Shown: positions 8,989-17,891 of the stretch, one piece after another
How positions within the stretch are numbered: the first letter of the stretch is position 1
Layout of the letters: the number at the start of each line of letters is the position of its first letter
Origin: Selenomonadaceae bacterium
GTDB lineage: Bacteria; Bacillota; Negativicutes; Selenomonadales; Selenomonadaceae
Direction of reading: 5' to 3'
Assembly (NCBI GenBank): GCA_017427545.1
Contig: JAFRSO010000051.1
Coordinates: 1 to 64,000 of the forward strand
Length of the DNA stretch: 64,000 nt
Position numbers and translations under genes: made by a program
The notes under the pieces: model-generated
Seen by the model: the letters and a program-made list of their open reading frames with translations, nothing else
What the model was told of the DNA's origin: nothing
The model's database searches: none

Positions 8989-10902
8989 AAGCAAACCGAG
9001 TACCGCGCTGGAATGTTGATTTGCGATAGCGAACATAGATTGCTGCGTGTTCATGCGGAATTGATCCATTGCATAGAAAGTCAACTGTCTTGCCCTGTCC
9101 ATGTTGCGAATCATTAAATCCGGCTCTTGAATGTTGCTGATTTCATTTGCCAAAGTGTCGGCGATATAACCCAATGATCTTTCAGATGAACCAATCGTCT
9201 GCAAGTAATCGGTAGCCCTGCCCAAGGCGTTGTTTATGGTAGACAGTGCAGCATCAGCGTCTTCTTTAGTGGAAACGCTGATTATGTTGCCGTTGGCACC
9301 TTTAAGCCCGAAAGCCTCCGCGCGCATATCGTTGAAGCCGAAATTAATCGCTTGCCCGACGGTGTCACCGATTTGGAAGAAAATAGAATTATCCTCTTTA
9401 GCGTCCTCGGCAAAAGTCGTCGTCTTGAAATTGTTGAGCGCGGCATTAGCAGTGAATTTAACATTGCCCGAACCGTCAGCGACGTTGATTGATACTCCGG
9501 AAATTTGCCCTTCAAGACCGGGGCGGCGTGCCGTAACATGCAAGCCGTCAGAATCGGATTGAACTATATCGGCAGTCATCAAACGATAATCCGCCAAATC
9601 TACCTGATATTGCGCATAATCCTTGCGGTATTGCTCCATGTCTTCAAGATATTTCGGCTTAAGCTCTTGATTATATTTTTCCTCGTACGCCTTATACTCG
9701 TCATACTTCTTGTCGTATTCATTCCAAACTTTTTTGTCCTCGTGATATTGAACGTAATCTTTTGCCAACTGCGTGGAAAATTCGGAAACGGCTTTTCTGT
9801 AAGCTTCCAACTTCGCTTCGTGTTGAGGATCAGTTTCATCAGTCGGATTTTGAATAACTTCGGCTCCGGCTTGAACTGCGTCGTAAGCTGCTTTTTTAAG
9901 GTCGTATTGTGCCTTAGCCGCGTCATAAGCTGCCATTTCGTTATCGTAATTTTCCCAAGCAGCATCATATTCTTTATCGGTACCATAATTTGCTATGTCG
10001 GGCTTTACGGCAGTGGGTGCAGTCGGTGCTACAGGTTCAGAGGCGGAAACATATTCGGACGGAACGAAAAGTTTTGGAGCTTCTTCACCGGGTCTTTCAA
10101 CGTTCGGCGCAGTCGGCTTGAATTTGCTTGGATTATCCGGGGCAGTCGGTTCAATCGGTGCAGTCGGTTCAACCAAAATTCCCCGTCCACCACCGATAAA
10201 TGCCGCGTTGTCAAAACCGTTAATCTTGTTGAGGTTTACAAAAACGTCTTCGAGTGTGTTCGTCCCGACAGCAAAACTCGTCGTGTAAGCGTTGCCGTCC
10301 TTGACGTAGGAGGCAGTGACGCGGTCTGAAGCATTGATTCCGAGATTAACGCCGTTGCCGTTTTGCAAATCAGTCAGCATGGTTGAAGCGGTCGTGGCTC
10401 TCGACAATGAATCATTGCTTAGCACAGTCGCGATAGCTTGACTGCCCGACGTTGAGGAGCCGTCAATTAATTTTCTGCCATTGAAAGTAATTTGCGAATC
10501 CGCCGATATTTGGTTGACGAGACGATTAATATCCCTTTGAATTACAAGTCTGTCGTCGTCCGTGAGTGATTCATCTGTAGCGGTGGTTGCCAGCTGTTGA
10601 ATTTCTTTAATTGAATCGACGATTGAACTGCCACTGCCCTGTGCCGTTTTAAGGAGGGCGGTGTCATTTTGGATATTTTCGTTGGCTTGACCGAGCGTGC
10701 GTGTTCTTATGCGAAGGCTTTCTTCAATAGAATAGGCAGCTACGTTAGCTATCGCGTTGTTGATATTCAGATTAGCTGACGTTCTTTGAACTTCTCTTTG
10801 CGAAGCCGTCCTGTGTTGATTGAGCAACGACAATGAGCGAATCGAATCGAAATTATTGCTGTTTGTGCCGGTGCTGTTGTTGATGCTACCAATCATCGCC
10901 AT
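8983..10902 (-). CDS. Flagellin with large stalk-like insert
   Basis: This is a 639-residue flagellin-family protein with a strong ribosome site (AAGGAGGAG). Residues 1-150 match the flagellin N-terminal helical domain (INNAIANVAAYSIEESLRIR; FNGRKLIDGS). Residues about 520-639 match the C-terminal domain and end in the typical 'AIANQHSSAVLGLLR'. Between them lies an unusual insert: a proline-rich stretch with several PTAP units (about 244-300), then an alanine/tyrosine/lysine-rich helical stretch (about 306-445) with repeated 'YDAAxxxYDxxKAAYD'. A beta-rich segment follows (450-520). The pairing of proline-rich and Ala/Tyr heptad repeats recalls the stalk of streptococcal antigen I/II. No other flagellar gene is in the window. 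Two glycosyltransferases lie upstream in the same direction and could modify it. It may be a filament subunit or a flagellin-derived surface fibre. Confidence 0.9.
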   Translation of the reverse strand: MAMIGSINNSTGTNSNNFDSIRSLSLLNQHRTASQREVQRTSANLNINNAIANVAAYSIEESLRIRTRTLGQANENIQNDTALLKTAQGSGSSIVDSIKEIQQLATTATDESLTDDDRLVIQRDINRLVNQISADSQITFNGRKLIDGSSTSGSQAIATVLSNDSLSRATTASTMLTDLQNGNGVNLGINASDRVTASYVKDGNAYTTSFAVGTNTLEDVFVNLNKINGFDNAAFIGGGRGILVEPTAPIEPTAPDNPSKFKPTAPNVERPGEEAPKLFVPSEYVSASEPVAPTAPTAVKPDIANYGTDKEYDAAWENYDNEMAAYDAAKAQYDLKKAAYDAVQAGAEVIQNPTDETDPQHEAKLEAYRKAVSEFSTQLAKDYVQYHEDKKVWNEYDKKYDEYKAYEEKYNQELKPKYLEDMEQYRKDYAQYQVDLADYRLMTADIVQSDSDGLHVTARRPGLEGQISGVSINVADGSGNVKFTANAALNNFKTTTFAEDAKEDNSIFFQIGDTVGQAINFGFNDMRAEAFGLKGANGNIISVSTKEDADAALSTINNALGRATDYLQTIGSSERSLGYIADTLANEISNIQEPDLMIRNMDRARQLTFYAMDQFRMNTQQSMFAIANQHSSAVLGLLR

Positions 10903-10946
10903 AATGAACTCCTCCTTGGTAAAAATTATCCGATACTTTTATTGAA

Positions 10947-10974
10947 ATTATATCAGAAAAATTCCGCCACGCAA
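10947..10974 (-). promoter_or_regulatory. Promoter of flagellin gene
   Basis: On the minus strand, TTGCGT (10969-10974), a 16-base spacer and TGA-TATAAT (10947-10952, extended -10) lie about 45 bases before the flagellin start. I could not place a convincing sigma-28 promoter. Confidence 0.5.
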
Positions 10975-10983
10975 CAGCACTTG

Positions 10984-11020
10984 CAAAAAAATCCCGCAAG
11001 TTTTTATGCTGCTTGCGAGA
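10984..11020 (-). terminator. Terminator of nfeD-floA unit
   Basis: On the minus strand, CGCAAG (11012-11017) pairs with CTTGCG (10995-11000), then GGATTTTTTT. It separates floA from flagellin transcription. Confidence 0.75.
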
Positions 11021-11031
11021 TTGTTTAAGCT

Positions 11032-12024
11032 TTACTTTTGCACAGGAGTATTTTTTCTGACCTTGCCCGCTTGACTGACAGACTTGCGCATTTCAGTATC
11101 CGATTGAATATTCATCATGTTGTAATAGTCCATGACGCCGAGATTGCCCGCCTTGAACGCCTCCGCCATTGCGTGAGGAACTTCCGCTTGAGCCTCGACG
11201 ACCTTTGCTTCCATTTCTTGAGTATAAGCTTTCATTTCCTGTTCCTTAGCAACCGCCATTGCACGACGCTCTTCAGCCTTCGCTTGAGCAATTCGTTTAT
11301 CAGCTTCCGCCTGATCTGTTTGAAGTTGTGCGCCGATATTCCTTCCAACGTCGACGTCGGCAATATCAATCGACAAAATTTCAAACGCCGTGCCCGCGTC
11401 AAGTCCTTTACCCAAAACGGTTTTTGAAATATCGTCGGGGCTTTCCAAAACGTCGGTATGTTTTTCGGAGCTGCCGACAGTGGTAACGATACCTTCGCCG
11501 ACACGCGCAATGATTGTAGGTTCACCTGCGCCGCCAACCAACCTGTCGATATTTGCCCGAACTGTGACGCGAGCTTTGATTTTGAGTTCGATACCGTTTT
11601 TTGCCACGGCACTGACTACGGGCGTTTCAATGACTTTCGGATTGACGCTCATTTGAACGGCTTCCAAAACATCACGCCCTGCAAGATCAATGGCCGCTGA
11701 ACGTTCAAATGGCAATACAATCTGCGCGCGCTGAGAGGCAATCAACGCGTCAACAACTTTATCGACATTGCCGCCCGCCAGATAGTGCGCCTCAAGCTGA
11801 TTGACGTTGACATCAAGACCGGCTTTATTGGCTTTGATGAGTGGCATGACGATTTTTGACGGTGGGACGCGGCGCATCCTCATTCCTATCAGCGTGAAAA
11901 TTCCGACGGGAACTCCTGCCGCCAATGCCGAAATCCACAAGCCGATTGGTACGAAGTGCAAGAAAACTGCTACTATGATTATGCCCATTATCAGGATAAA
12001 TCCGCTGCCGATTAAAAAATCCAT
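11032..12024 (-). CDS. floA: Flotillin-like membrane scaffold FloA
   Basis: This 330-residue protein is a clear FloA (YqfA/UPF0365) homologue of normal length. It has an N-terminal hydrophobic hairpin (about residues 4-48), then the SPFH/band-7 region ([37 protein letters not shown]). A coiled coil of alanine/glutamate/lysine runs from about 235 to 295. FloA organises fluid membrane microdomains and helps secretion and signalling complexes in Firmicutes. The start follows AAAGGGGG. It is downstream of an NfeD-like gene, the usual Firmicute pairing. Its place beside type I secretion and surface genes is suggestive, but linkage alone does not prove a functional tie. Confidence 0.95.
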   Translation of the reverse strand: MDFLIGSGFILIMGIIIVAVFLHFVPIGLWISALAAGVPVGIFTLIGMRMRRVPPSKIVMPLIKANKAGLDVNVNQLEAHYLAGGNVDKVVDALIASQRAQIVLPFERSAAIDLAGRDVLEAVQMSVNPKVIETPVVSAVAKNGIELKIKARVTVRANIDRLVGGAGEPTIIARVGEGIVTTVGSSEKHTDVLESPDDISKTVLGKGLDAGTAFEILSIDIADVDVGRNIGAQLQTDQAEADKRIAQAKAEERRAMAVAKEQEMKAYTQEMEAKVVEAQAEVPHAMAEAFKAGNLGVMDYYNMMNIQSDTEMRKSVSQAGKVRKNTPVQK

Positions 12025-12047
12025 GAGTTAAAACCCCCTTTTTATCA

Positions 12048-12130
12048 GTTAGGAGTTAGGAGTTAGGAGTTAGGAATTATGAGTTGATTACGTTTTTAAC
12101 TCCTACCTCCTAACTCCTACCTCCTAACTA
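12048..12130. repeat. GGAGTTA heptamer repeats, inverted
   Basis: GGAGTTA units on the left and the complementary TAACTCC/ACCTCC units on the right can form a hairpin. The right arm encodes the last residues and stop of the NfeD-like gene. Confidence 0.85.
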
Positions 12131-12494
12131 AAACGCGTGAGCCGTCCACGTTGATAACCTTGACAGTATCGCCCGCCTTGACGAAATTGCCTTCCGCCAC
12201 AACGTCAAGCGGTTCACCTTCAACGGTAATCGTCCCCGCAGGTCGCAAATCAGTTACACAAACGCCCGTCTTGCCGAGAAATTTGCTTTTGTCAATGACG
12301 CTCGTGTAACCGTCACGATTTTGCTGACGTTCCTCCAAGACGAGGTCGTTAAGCATACCCTCATTCTTTTTGGAATTACGGCCGGCAATGTACAGCACAA
12401 TGAAAATCCCCAATACGGCAATACAAATCATTGCGCCATACGTCAGCAATACGACCGCTGAACTTGTGCCCGAAAAAATTTGAACTTCCGACAT
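12117..12494 (-). CDS. NfeD-like membrane protein (short form)
   Basis: Short NfeD-family protein of about 125 residues. One membrane segment (about residues 13-38) is followed by a C-terminal OB-fold domain with the family pattern GKTGVCVTDLRPAGTI...VVAEGNFVKAGDTVKV. It lacks the ClpP-like protease domain of long NfeD proteins, as is usual for the type paired with FloA. A GTG and an ATG lie too close to the GGGGG ribosome site; the ATG at 12494 has 8-base spacing and is preferred. The terminal Arg-Arg-stop is written by the TTAGGAGGTAG repeat, so the repeat has invaded the 3' end. It probably acts with FloA in the membrane. Confidence 0.85.
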   Translation of the reverse strand: MSEVQIFSGTSSAVVLLTYGAMICIAVLGIFIVLYIAGRNSKKNEGMLNDLVLEERQQNRDGYTSVIDKSKFLGKTGVCVTDLRPAGTITVEGEPLDVVAEGNFVKAGDTVKVINVDGSRVLVRR

Positions 12495-12512
12495 CTTCAT
12501 CACCCCCGATTT

Positions 12513-12578
12513 TTAGTTAGGAGTTAGGAGGTAGGAGTTTAAACCTGCTCCCTGTTCCCTAGCCCTAATCCCTACTCC
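12513..12578. repeat. Heptamer repeat locus
   Basis: GGAGTTA units are followed by CCCTGTT and CCCTAAT units. The stop TAG of the glycosyltransferase (12572-12574) lies inside. Confidence 0.8.
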
Positions 12579-14260
12579 GGAATAATAATTTCTGCTCCGC
12601 CCTGCAAATTCTTTGCAGCCCCTTGCTGTGAATCCTTAGCAAATCGCGCTCTGAATTCCGCAATCTCGCGCCTGAACAACGGAACAAATTTTTCAAGTCT
12701 TTTAGCCGCCTCCGCTGTCAACTCCGGCAACCTCAACAATAATTCCCGATACCATTCCAGCCGCTCCTGATAATGCTGGCTCATCAACCGTTCGCGCTTG
12801 ACGTAAGCATAGGCCGCCTCCGCCACCATGCGCCGCAAATTTCTGTTCCGTATCAGCAAATTCAACTTGTTTGTAAATTCTTTCTCATCGCGGTAGATAA
12901 AGCCCGTCCGACCTTCCTCAACCGTTTTTGAGTAGACAACCGGTGACGCCAACACTACTGCCCCGCTGCCCGCGCACTCAATGAATTTCAAATCCGACTT
13001 GGAGCGATTGAACTCATTGTCCCTGAGCGGCAAAAGTGCAATATCCGACGAACGTATTGCCGCCTCGTAAGCTTCGTAGGAAACAAATTGCCCCTCGTAC
13101 TTGTTCATGTCGCCGACGAAAGTTTTATTATCCGACTCCAACGCGTCAAATAAATTCCTCCGCGATAAAATCTTGAACGCCAATTTATTCCCGTACTGCC
13201 TGGCGAATTTGTTCAGCGTCGGCAAAAGTTCGATAAAATCTCCGTCGCGATTGAGTGCCCCGAAAAATATCGTCACGGGGCGTTTATGTTTGAACTCATA
13301 ATCAAAATCACGCGGCGGCGGCAGTCGTCGTAAATGATTCGGGAAAACCTGCACATGCGGATTGAACTGGCTCAAGAAGTCCGCAAGATACGGTGTCGAC
13401 GTTTGAATTGCATGTACCGCCCGAAAATTTATCCACGCGGTTTTTTTATAATCGTCCTCCCAAAGAACAGGGTGGTCGTCCATTTCCGAAACGAAGAGAA
13501 TTTCCTTCTCGCGCAGGACGTTAAAAAAATCCAGTCCGACTGCAAATGACGGAAAACACATTCGCTGATTGATGAAAACCCGCTCCTCGAATTGCTCCCG
13601 CTCAAATAGTCGATATGGTTTGCCGACACGTGACGCCACGATAAAAACATTCGGCTCCGTCATGAAAAAGGCGTTGGGCATGTGGACGCGGCTCGGTGCA
13701 CAAACAGTTTCCTCACCAATGAGAGTTTGAATCAAAGTTTTTTTCGGCGGATCACTTTTATACGCGGTAAAAATATAGACGAATACCGCCAATTCAGTCT
13801 TGGCAATGTCGGCAATTTGTCGCTTAACTTGAGTACCGCGTCCGGCATTGAGTGAGCGCAGAACATTCAAGCCCGCCTCTTCAATCGCGTCGTTCAATTC
13901 ATCGCGGGTCAACGTGACTTTGAATTTGGGCGGCTTACCTTCCAAAATGGCATTAAGGTTGTCAGCATTGCCGATATTGTCCAGCGTGAAAATCATCGTG
14001 CCGTTATTTTTCAGGTGCATGGCAATTTTTTTTATCAGCGCGACGAGTTTTTTATTGCTTAGCGTGCCGATTAAAGCACTCTGAATTAAAATCGTGTCGA
14101 ATATGCCCTTCACGCCGTCCAAATTTTCGGTAACGGTGTACTTGCATTCGGGCTGAATCTCCAGAAATTTCTCCTCCGACGTTTCAAAATCCGTCGGGGC
14201 GTCGCCGATTAATTCCAAAACATTTTTAGCCCGCGCCGGAATAAAAGTTTCAAAAGTCAT
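12572..14260 (-). CDS. Glycosyltransferase (GT4-like) with N-terminal methyltransferase-like domain
   Basis: An ATG at 14260, 14 bases after the previous stop, gives 562 residues. The longer reading from 14320 would overlap the preceding gene and is less likely. Residues about 1-180 look like a degenerate Rossmann methyltransferase (KNVLELIGDAP..., FDTILIQSAL, NNGTMIFTLDN) with no clear SAM glycine motif. The C-terminal half has the glycosyltransferase B-fold pattern (FFGALNRDGDF; SDIALLPLRDNEFNRSKSDLKFIECAGSGAVVLASPVVY; TGFIY). It probably transfers a sugar from a nucleotide donor. It is paired with a second glycosyltransferase just upstream and sits between secretion and flagellin genes, so surface-protein glycosylation is plausible but not shown. 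Confidence 0.8.
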   Translation of the reverse strand: MTFETFIPARAKNVLELIGDAPTDFETSEEKFLEIQPECKYTVTENLDGVKGIFDTILIQSALIGTLSNKKLVALIKKIAMHLKNNGTMIFTLDNIGNADNLNAILEGKPPKFKVTLTRDELNDAIEEAGLNVLRSLNAGRGTQVKRQIADIAKTELAVFVYIFTAYKSDPPKKTLIQTLIGEETVCAPSRVHMPNAFFMTEPNVFIVASRVGKPYRLFEREQFEERVFINQRMCFPSFAVGLDFFNVLREKEILFVSEMDDHPVLWEDDYKKTAWINFRAVHAIQTSTPYLADFLSQFNPHVQVFPNHLRRLPPPRDFDYEFKHKRPVTIFFGALNRDGDFIELLPTLNKFARQYGNKLAFKILSRRNLFDALESDNKTFVGDMNKYEGQFVSYEAYEAAIRSSDIALLPLRDNEFNRSKSDLKFIECAGSGAVVLASPVVYSKTVEEGRTGFIYRDEKEFTNKLNLLIRNRNLRRMVAEAAYAYVKRERLMSQHYQERLEWYRELLLRLPELTAEAAKRLEKFVPLFRREIAEFRARFAKDSQQGAAKNLQGGAEIIIPE

Positions 14261-14274
14261 CGAGTCGCCCTGCC

Positions 14275-15510
14275 TTACCGAACTAAACTGTACATCAAAT
14301 CTTCCTGCGCCTTCATGCACTTCATCAGCTCAAAACGTTCCAAAATCGTTTCACGCGCCGCCAAGCCCAATTTCTTTGCACGTTCGGGATCGTCAAGTTG
14401 CTCCTCAATCTTGCGGGCAATGTGATACGGCGAACGGAATTCTGCCAGCAAACCGTTGACGCCATCTTCCATAACCTCTTGAACCGGCGGAGTTTTTGAA
14501 CACACCATTGGGCAGGCAAAACTCATTGCCTCAAGGCAAGACCAACTTAATACGAACGGACGAGTTAAGTAGACGTGACAGCTTGACGCGCGCAGAATTT
14601 TTTGATAGTCACCGCGATTCCTCAAGCCGACGAAGTGCACGCGGTCAGTAGGATAACCGCCTTTCTTTTCCTCTTCCTTAAGATAAGTCGTATCCTTGAG
14701 TTGTGCGCCGTAACAAATTCTGTCCTTGCCGACAACGATAACATGAGTATTCGGGCGGCGGGCGAGTACGTGACGGATTGCGTCCATGAAGTACGGGAAG
14801 CCGCGATAAATTTCAAAGCCGCGAGCAACATATGTAATAATTTCGGTGCCTTCGGGCAAGTTGAGTTTAATATCATCAAGCACGAGACCGGGACGCTTGC
14901 CGCTTGGATCAGGTGAGCAAAATCGCGTATCAATGCCCTCATGAATCACGTTGAGTTTAGGCTTATATTCTTCGGGGAATTGGGAATACTGCCACTGCGT
15001 CGGACAAATGCCCGCGTCGCACAACTCCAAATTCATCAAGTGATGAGCATTGCGCGTGCGGATTGAAATGCGGTTGCCCAACTGCGGAATTTCATCCGGC
15101 CACCAATAACAGTCGCTATCCTCAACCAGATAATACCACTCGAAGTAACCGAGGATTGGCACTTTCGGATACATGTCCTTGCAATAAAGCGTTGAACCCC
15201 AGCCCGTGTGACCGATAATCACATCAGGGCGAACATTTTTTTCTTTGGCAAGCCACTCCATTGCCCGCAAAACTGCTTGACCTTCGACGACAGCTTCAGC
15301 CGCAGGGCGTAACGGTCCGCATGTTGCAATCCATTTCTCCGAATCTTCATTGGGCTTGGGATAAAGTGCAAGCGTCACGTTTTTAAGTTGCGCGTTGATT
15401 GAATTCTCCTTTGACAGAAAATAAACTTCATTTTCCGGATTGTTCGCCAGATACGGCGCGAGGTTCAGATATTGCGCGGGGAAGGACGGGTGCAGGATAA
15501 AAATATTCAC
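14275..15510 (-). CDS. Glycosyltransferase family 4
   Basis: 411 residues from a GTG start preceded by AAAGGAGAG. The N-terminus (MNIFILHPSFPAQYLNLAPYL) is an acceptor-side Rossmann fold. The C-terminal half carries donor-site motifs: VARGFEIYRGFPYFMDAI, HVIVVGKDRICYG, and the late 'SWSCLEAMSFACPMVCSKTPPVQEVMEDGVNGLL', which holds the conserved glutamates of GT4 retaining enzymes. It is cytoplasmic and probably works with the next gene, 14 bases downstream. Donor and acceptor are unknown; the nearby flagellin is a candidate acceptor. Confidence 0.88.
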   Translation of the reverse strand: MNIFILHPSFPAQYLNLAPYLANNPENEVYFLSKENSINAQLKNVTLALYPKPNEDSEKWIATCGPLRPAAEAVVEGQAVLRAMEWLAKEKNVRPDVIIGHTGWGSTLYCKDMYPKVPILGYFEWYYLVEDSDCYWWPDEIPQLGNRISIRTRNAHHLMNLELCDAGICPTQWQYSQFPEEYKPKLNVIHEGIDTRFCSPDPSGKRPGLVLDDIKLNLPEGTEIITYVARGFEIYRGFPYFMDAIRHVLARRPNTHVIVVGKDRICYGAQLKDTTYLKEEEKKGGYPTDRVHFVGLRNRGDYQKILRASSCHVYLTRPFVLSWSCLEAMSFACPMVCSKTPPVQEVMEDGVNGLLAEFRSPYHIARKIEEQLDDPERAKKLGLAARETILERFELMKCMKAQEDLMYSLVR

Positions 15511-15529
15511 GGAAAAATCTCTCCTTTTG

Positions 15530-15593
15530 TTAGGAACTAGTAATTAGGAACTGGGAACTAGTAAGGATTAGTAATCTAGTTCCTAGTTCCTTA
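15530..15593. repeat. GAACTAG repeats, inverted
   Basis: Units of GGAACTAG on the left and CTAGTTCC on the right form a potential hairpin between the exporter gene and the glycosyltransferase. The ABC stop codon is at its edge. Confidence 0.85.
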
Positions 15594-17888
15594 ATTCATC
15601 TGCGCTTGATGCAGTCTGGCGTACATGCCGTTGCGTTTCATCAGTTCATCATGCGTGCCCGCCTCAACAATGCGCCCCTTTTCGATAACAATAATTGCGT
15701 CGCAGTCACGAACAGTCGACAGGCGGTGAGCAATCATCAACATGGTGCGTCCGCGAGCAATCGGCTCGATATTGTTCATGATAATATTTTCTGATTCGTA
15801 GTCCAAGGCGGAAGTCGCTTCGTCGAAAATCAAAATGCTGGGATTTGAAATCAATGCGCGGGCGATAGCAATTCTCTGACGTTGCCCGCCACTCAAAAGA
15901 CTGCCGCGTTCACCGACGAAGGTATCATAACCATGCGGGAATTGACTTACGAATTCATCTGCGCCCGCCAACCTTGCCGCGTTGACAACTTCAGCGTGAG
16001 TGGCGTTCGGGCAAGCAATGCGGATATTTTCCTCAACAGTGCCGCTGAAAAGTTTGCTGTCTTGCAAGACGACGCCTATTTGTCGACGAAGCCAAGCCGG
16101 CTCAACCTGCGCGATGTCAACGCCGTCAATTAAAATTCTGCCGGTGTCGGGGAGGAAAAGACGTTGAATTAATTTCGTAAGCGTGGACTTGCCGCTACCT
16201 GAACGACCGACTATCCCGACCTTCATGCCGGCGGGAATACGAATGTTTACGTTGTCGAGAACTTTACCGCCTTCGGGAGTGTAACTGAACGCCAACTTCT
16301 CCAACGCAATATCTCCGCGCAGGCTGGGCAGTGTCGTGCGGGAAGGATTGAACGTCGGCTCAATATCCTCGTCCATAATATCCGCTAACCTTTCCATTGA
16401 AACGCGGACTTGCTGGAAATGTTGCCACTGATTAATCAATCGCATAATCGGCGAGATTAACTGCCCCGCAATCATCTGGAAGGCAATCAATTCACCAACG
16501 GACATTTCGCCGCCCATAATGTAATATGCGCCGACCCAAAGGATAACGAGATTGAACAGGCTCAAGAAAAATGACGCGATAGAGTTTGCAATATTCGCCA
16601 GGTTTACAACGTCGAATGAGGCCTTGACGAATCGGGCGAGTATCTCTTCATATCGGCGGACAAAATTATTTTCGACGCTGGTAGCTTTGACCGTGTTAAT
16701 GCCGGTTATCGTCTCAATGAGGAAGGAGCGACTTTCACTGCCGATTAAGAATTTGTCGTTAATCATGCGTTTGAAAATCGGCGCGACGATTAAATTCAAC
16801 AGTATGAAAACCGGAATCATTACGAGCACGACGAGTGTCAAAATTTTGCTGAACAGGAACATGACGACTAAGCACAGTATCGTAAAAACCATGTCCAGGA
16901 TAATCATCATGCTTGAACCCGTCATGAAGCCGCGCAGAGTTTCAAGCTCGCCGGTACGTGAAACGACATCACCGACTTGCCACTTTTGGAAGTAACTTAT
17001 TGGCAGTGCGGTAATATTTTTATACAGACGCGAACTCAACGCCACGTCCATTTTGTTGGTTATGTTCGTGAAGAGGTAAGTTCTTATGCCCGTTATCCAG
17101 TTTTGGAAAATCGCGCATAAAATCATACCGATAACCAAAACATCAAGTGCTTGAGTGGCTCTGTGAACCAAAACTCTGTCGATGATGACTTGGATAAAAA
17201 ACGGTGAAGTCAGCGCAATCACCTGCAGAATCAGCGACAGGAATAAAACATTTCGCAAGAGGTTGAGATATTTTGAGACGACGGGGATAAACCACCTGAA
17301 GCCGAATTTATTTTTCTTCTTGTCGAGTTCGTAGCGGCGTGTGAAGAGAATCGCATCACCCGTCCAGTCCATCAAAAGTTTGTAGCGGTCAACTTTAACG
17401 GGCTGTTGGGAAAAGACAGGATCCATTACATAAATATTGCCTTCGCGAATTGTCGTGATGACAACACTTCTGCCGGACTTCAGCCGAATTTGAATCGGAT
17501 AAACGAGTTTGTCCAAATCATCTTCCGACAAGCCCTCGTATTTGCGAGCCTTCAACTTCAAGTCACGTGCTGCGCGGACAATCGTCGTGTAATCAACGCT
17601 GCCCTCGTCCAAGACATAAGCGCGTTCAATCTGGCGATAATCGGCGGGAATATTGTAATATTTCGCAATGGCAACGAGACATGCAAGCCCCGTATCAACG
17701 CCATTTACGACGCCGCCTTCTTCAGGTTGCTTGACTTCGGTATCGAGTTGACCGGGTTTAGCTTTGTCGAGAGGAACTTTCTTCGGAGTGATTTTGCCGA
17801 GAGCTTGTCCGCCGGATTTTTGAGGTGCCTGCCCTTGAGAAGGTACAAGGTTTTTATCGTCAGGAGTTCGATTATTATTTTCCGCCAT
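15591..17888 (-). CDS. Type I secretion ABC exporter with C39-like domain
   Basis: 765 residues of HlyB type. A basic, glutamine/proline-rich head (1-55) is followed by a C39-peptidase-like domain (about 58-185). There the catalytic cysteine position reads Asp-Thr-Gly (65-67) instead of Asp-Cys-Gly, so it should be a non-cutting C39-like domain that binds substrate, as in HlyB. The membrane domain spans about 205-480. The ATPase has Walker A GRSGSGKST, signature LSGGQRQR, Walker B ILIFDEATSALD and the H-loop IAHRLSTV. It pumps unfolded RTX-type substrates together with the HlyD adaptor encoded 3 bases upstream. An outer-membrane TolC partner is not in the window. Confidence 0.93.
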   Translation of the reverse strand: MAENNNRTPDDKNLVPSQGQAPQKSGGQALGKITPKKVPLDKAKPGQLDTEVKQPEEGGVVNGVDTGLACLVAIAKYYNIPADYRQIERAYVLDEGSVDYTTIVRAARDLKLKARKYEGLSEDDLDKLVYPIQIRLKSGRSVVITTIREGNIYVMDPVFSQQPVKVDRYKLLMDWTGDAILFTRRYELDKKKNKFGFRWFIPVVSKYLNLLRNVLFLSLILQVIALTSPFFIQVIIDRVLVHRATQALDVLVIGMILCAIFQNWITGIRTYLFTNITNKMDVALSSRLYKNITALPISYFQKWQVGDVVSRTGELETLRGFMTGSSMMIILDMVFTILCLVVMFLFSKILTLVVLVMIPVFILLNLIVAPIFKRMINDKFLIGSESRSFLIETITGINTVKATSVENNFVRRYEEILARFVKASFDVVNLANIANSIASFFLSLFNLVILWVGAYYIMGGEMSVGELIAFQMIAGQLISPIMRLINQWQHFQQVRVSMERLADIMDEDIEPTFNPSRTTLPSLRGDIALEKLAFSYTPEGGKVLDNVNIRIPAGMKVGIVGRSGSGKSTLTKLIQRLFLPDTGRILIDGVDIAQVEPAWLRRQIGVVLQDSKLFSGTVEENIRIACPNATHAEVVNAARLAGADEFVSQFPHGYDTFVGERGSLLSGGQRQRIAIARALISNPSILIFDEATSALDYESENIIMNNIEPIARGRTMLMIAHRLSTVRDCDAIIVIEKGRIVEAGTHDELMKRNGMYARLHQAQMN

Positions 17889-17891
17889 AAA

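Noticed and set aside
9505..10329. Plus-strand open frame of 274 codons opposite the flagellin
   Set aside because: Antisense shadow of the repetitive insert; the flagellin termini on the minus strand are unmistakable.
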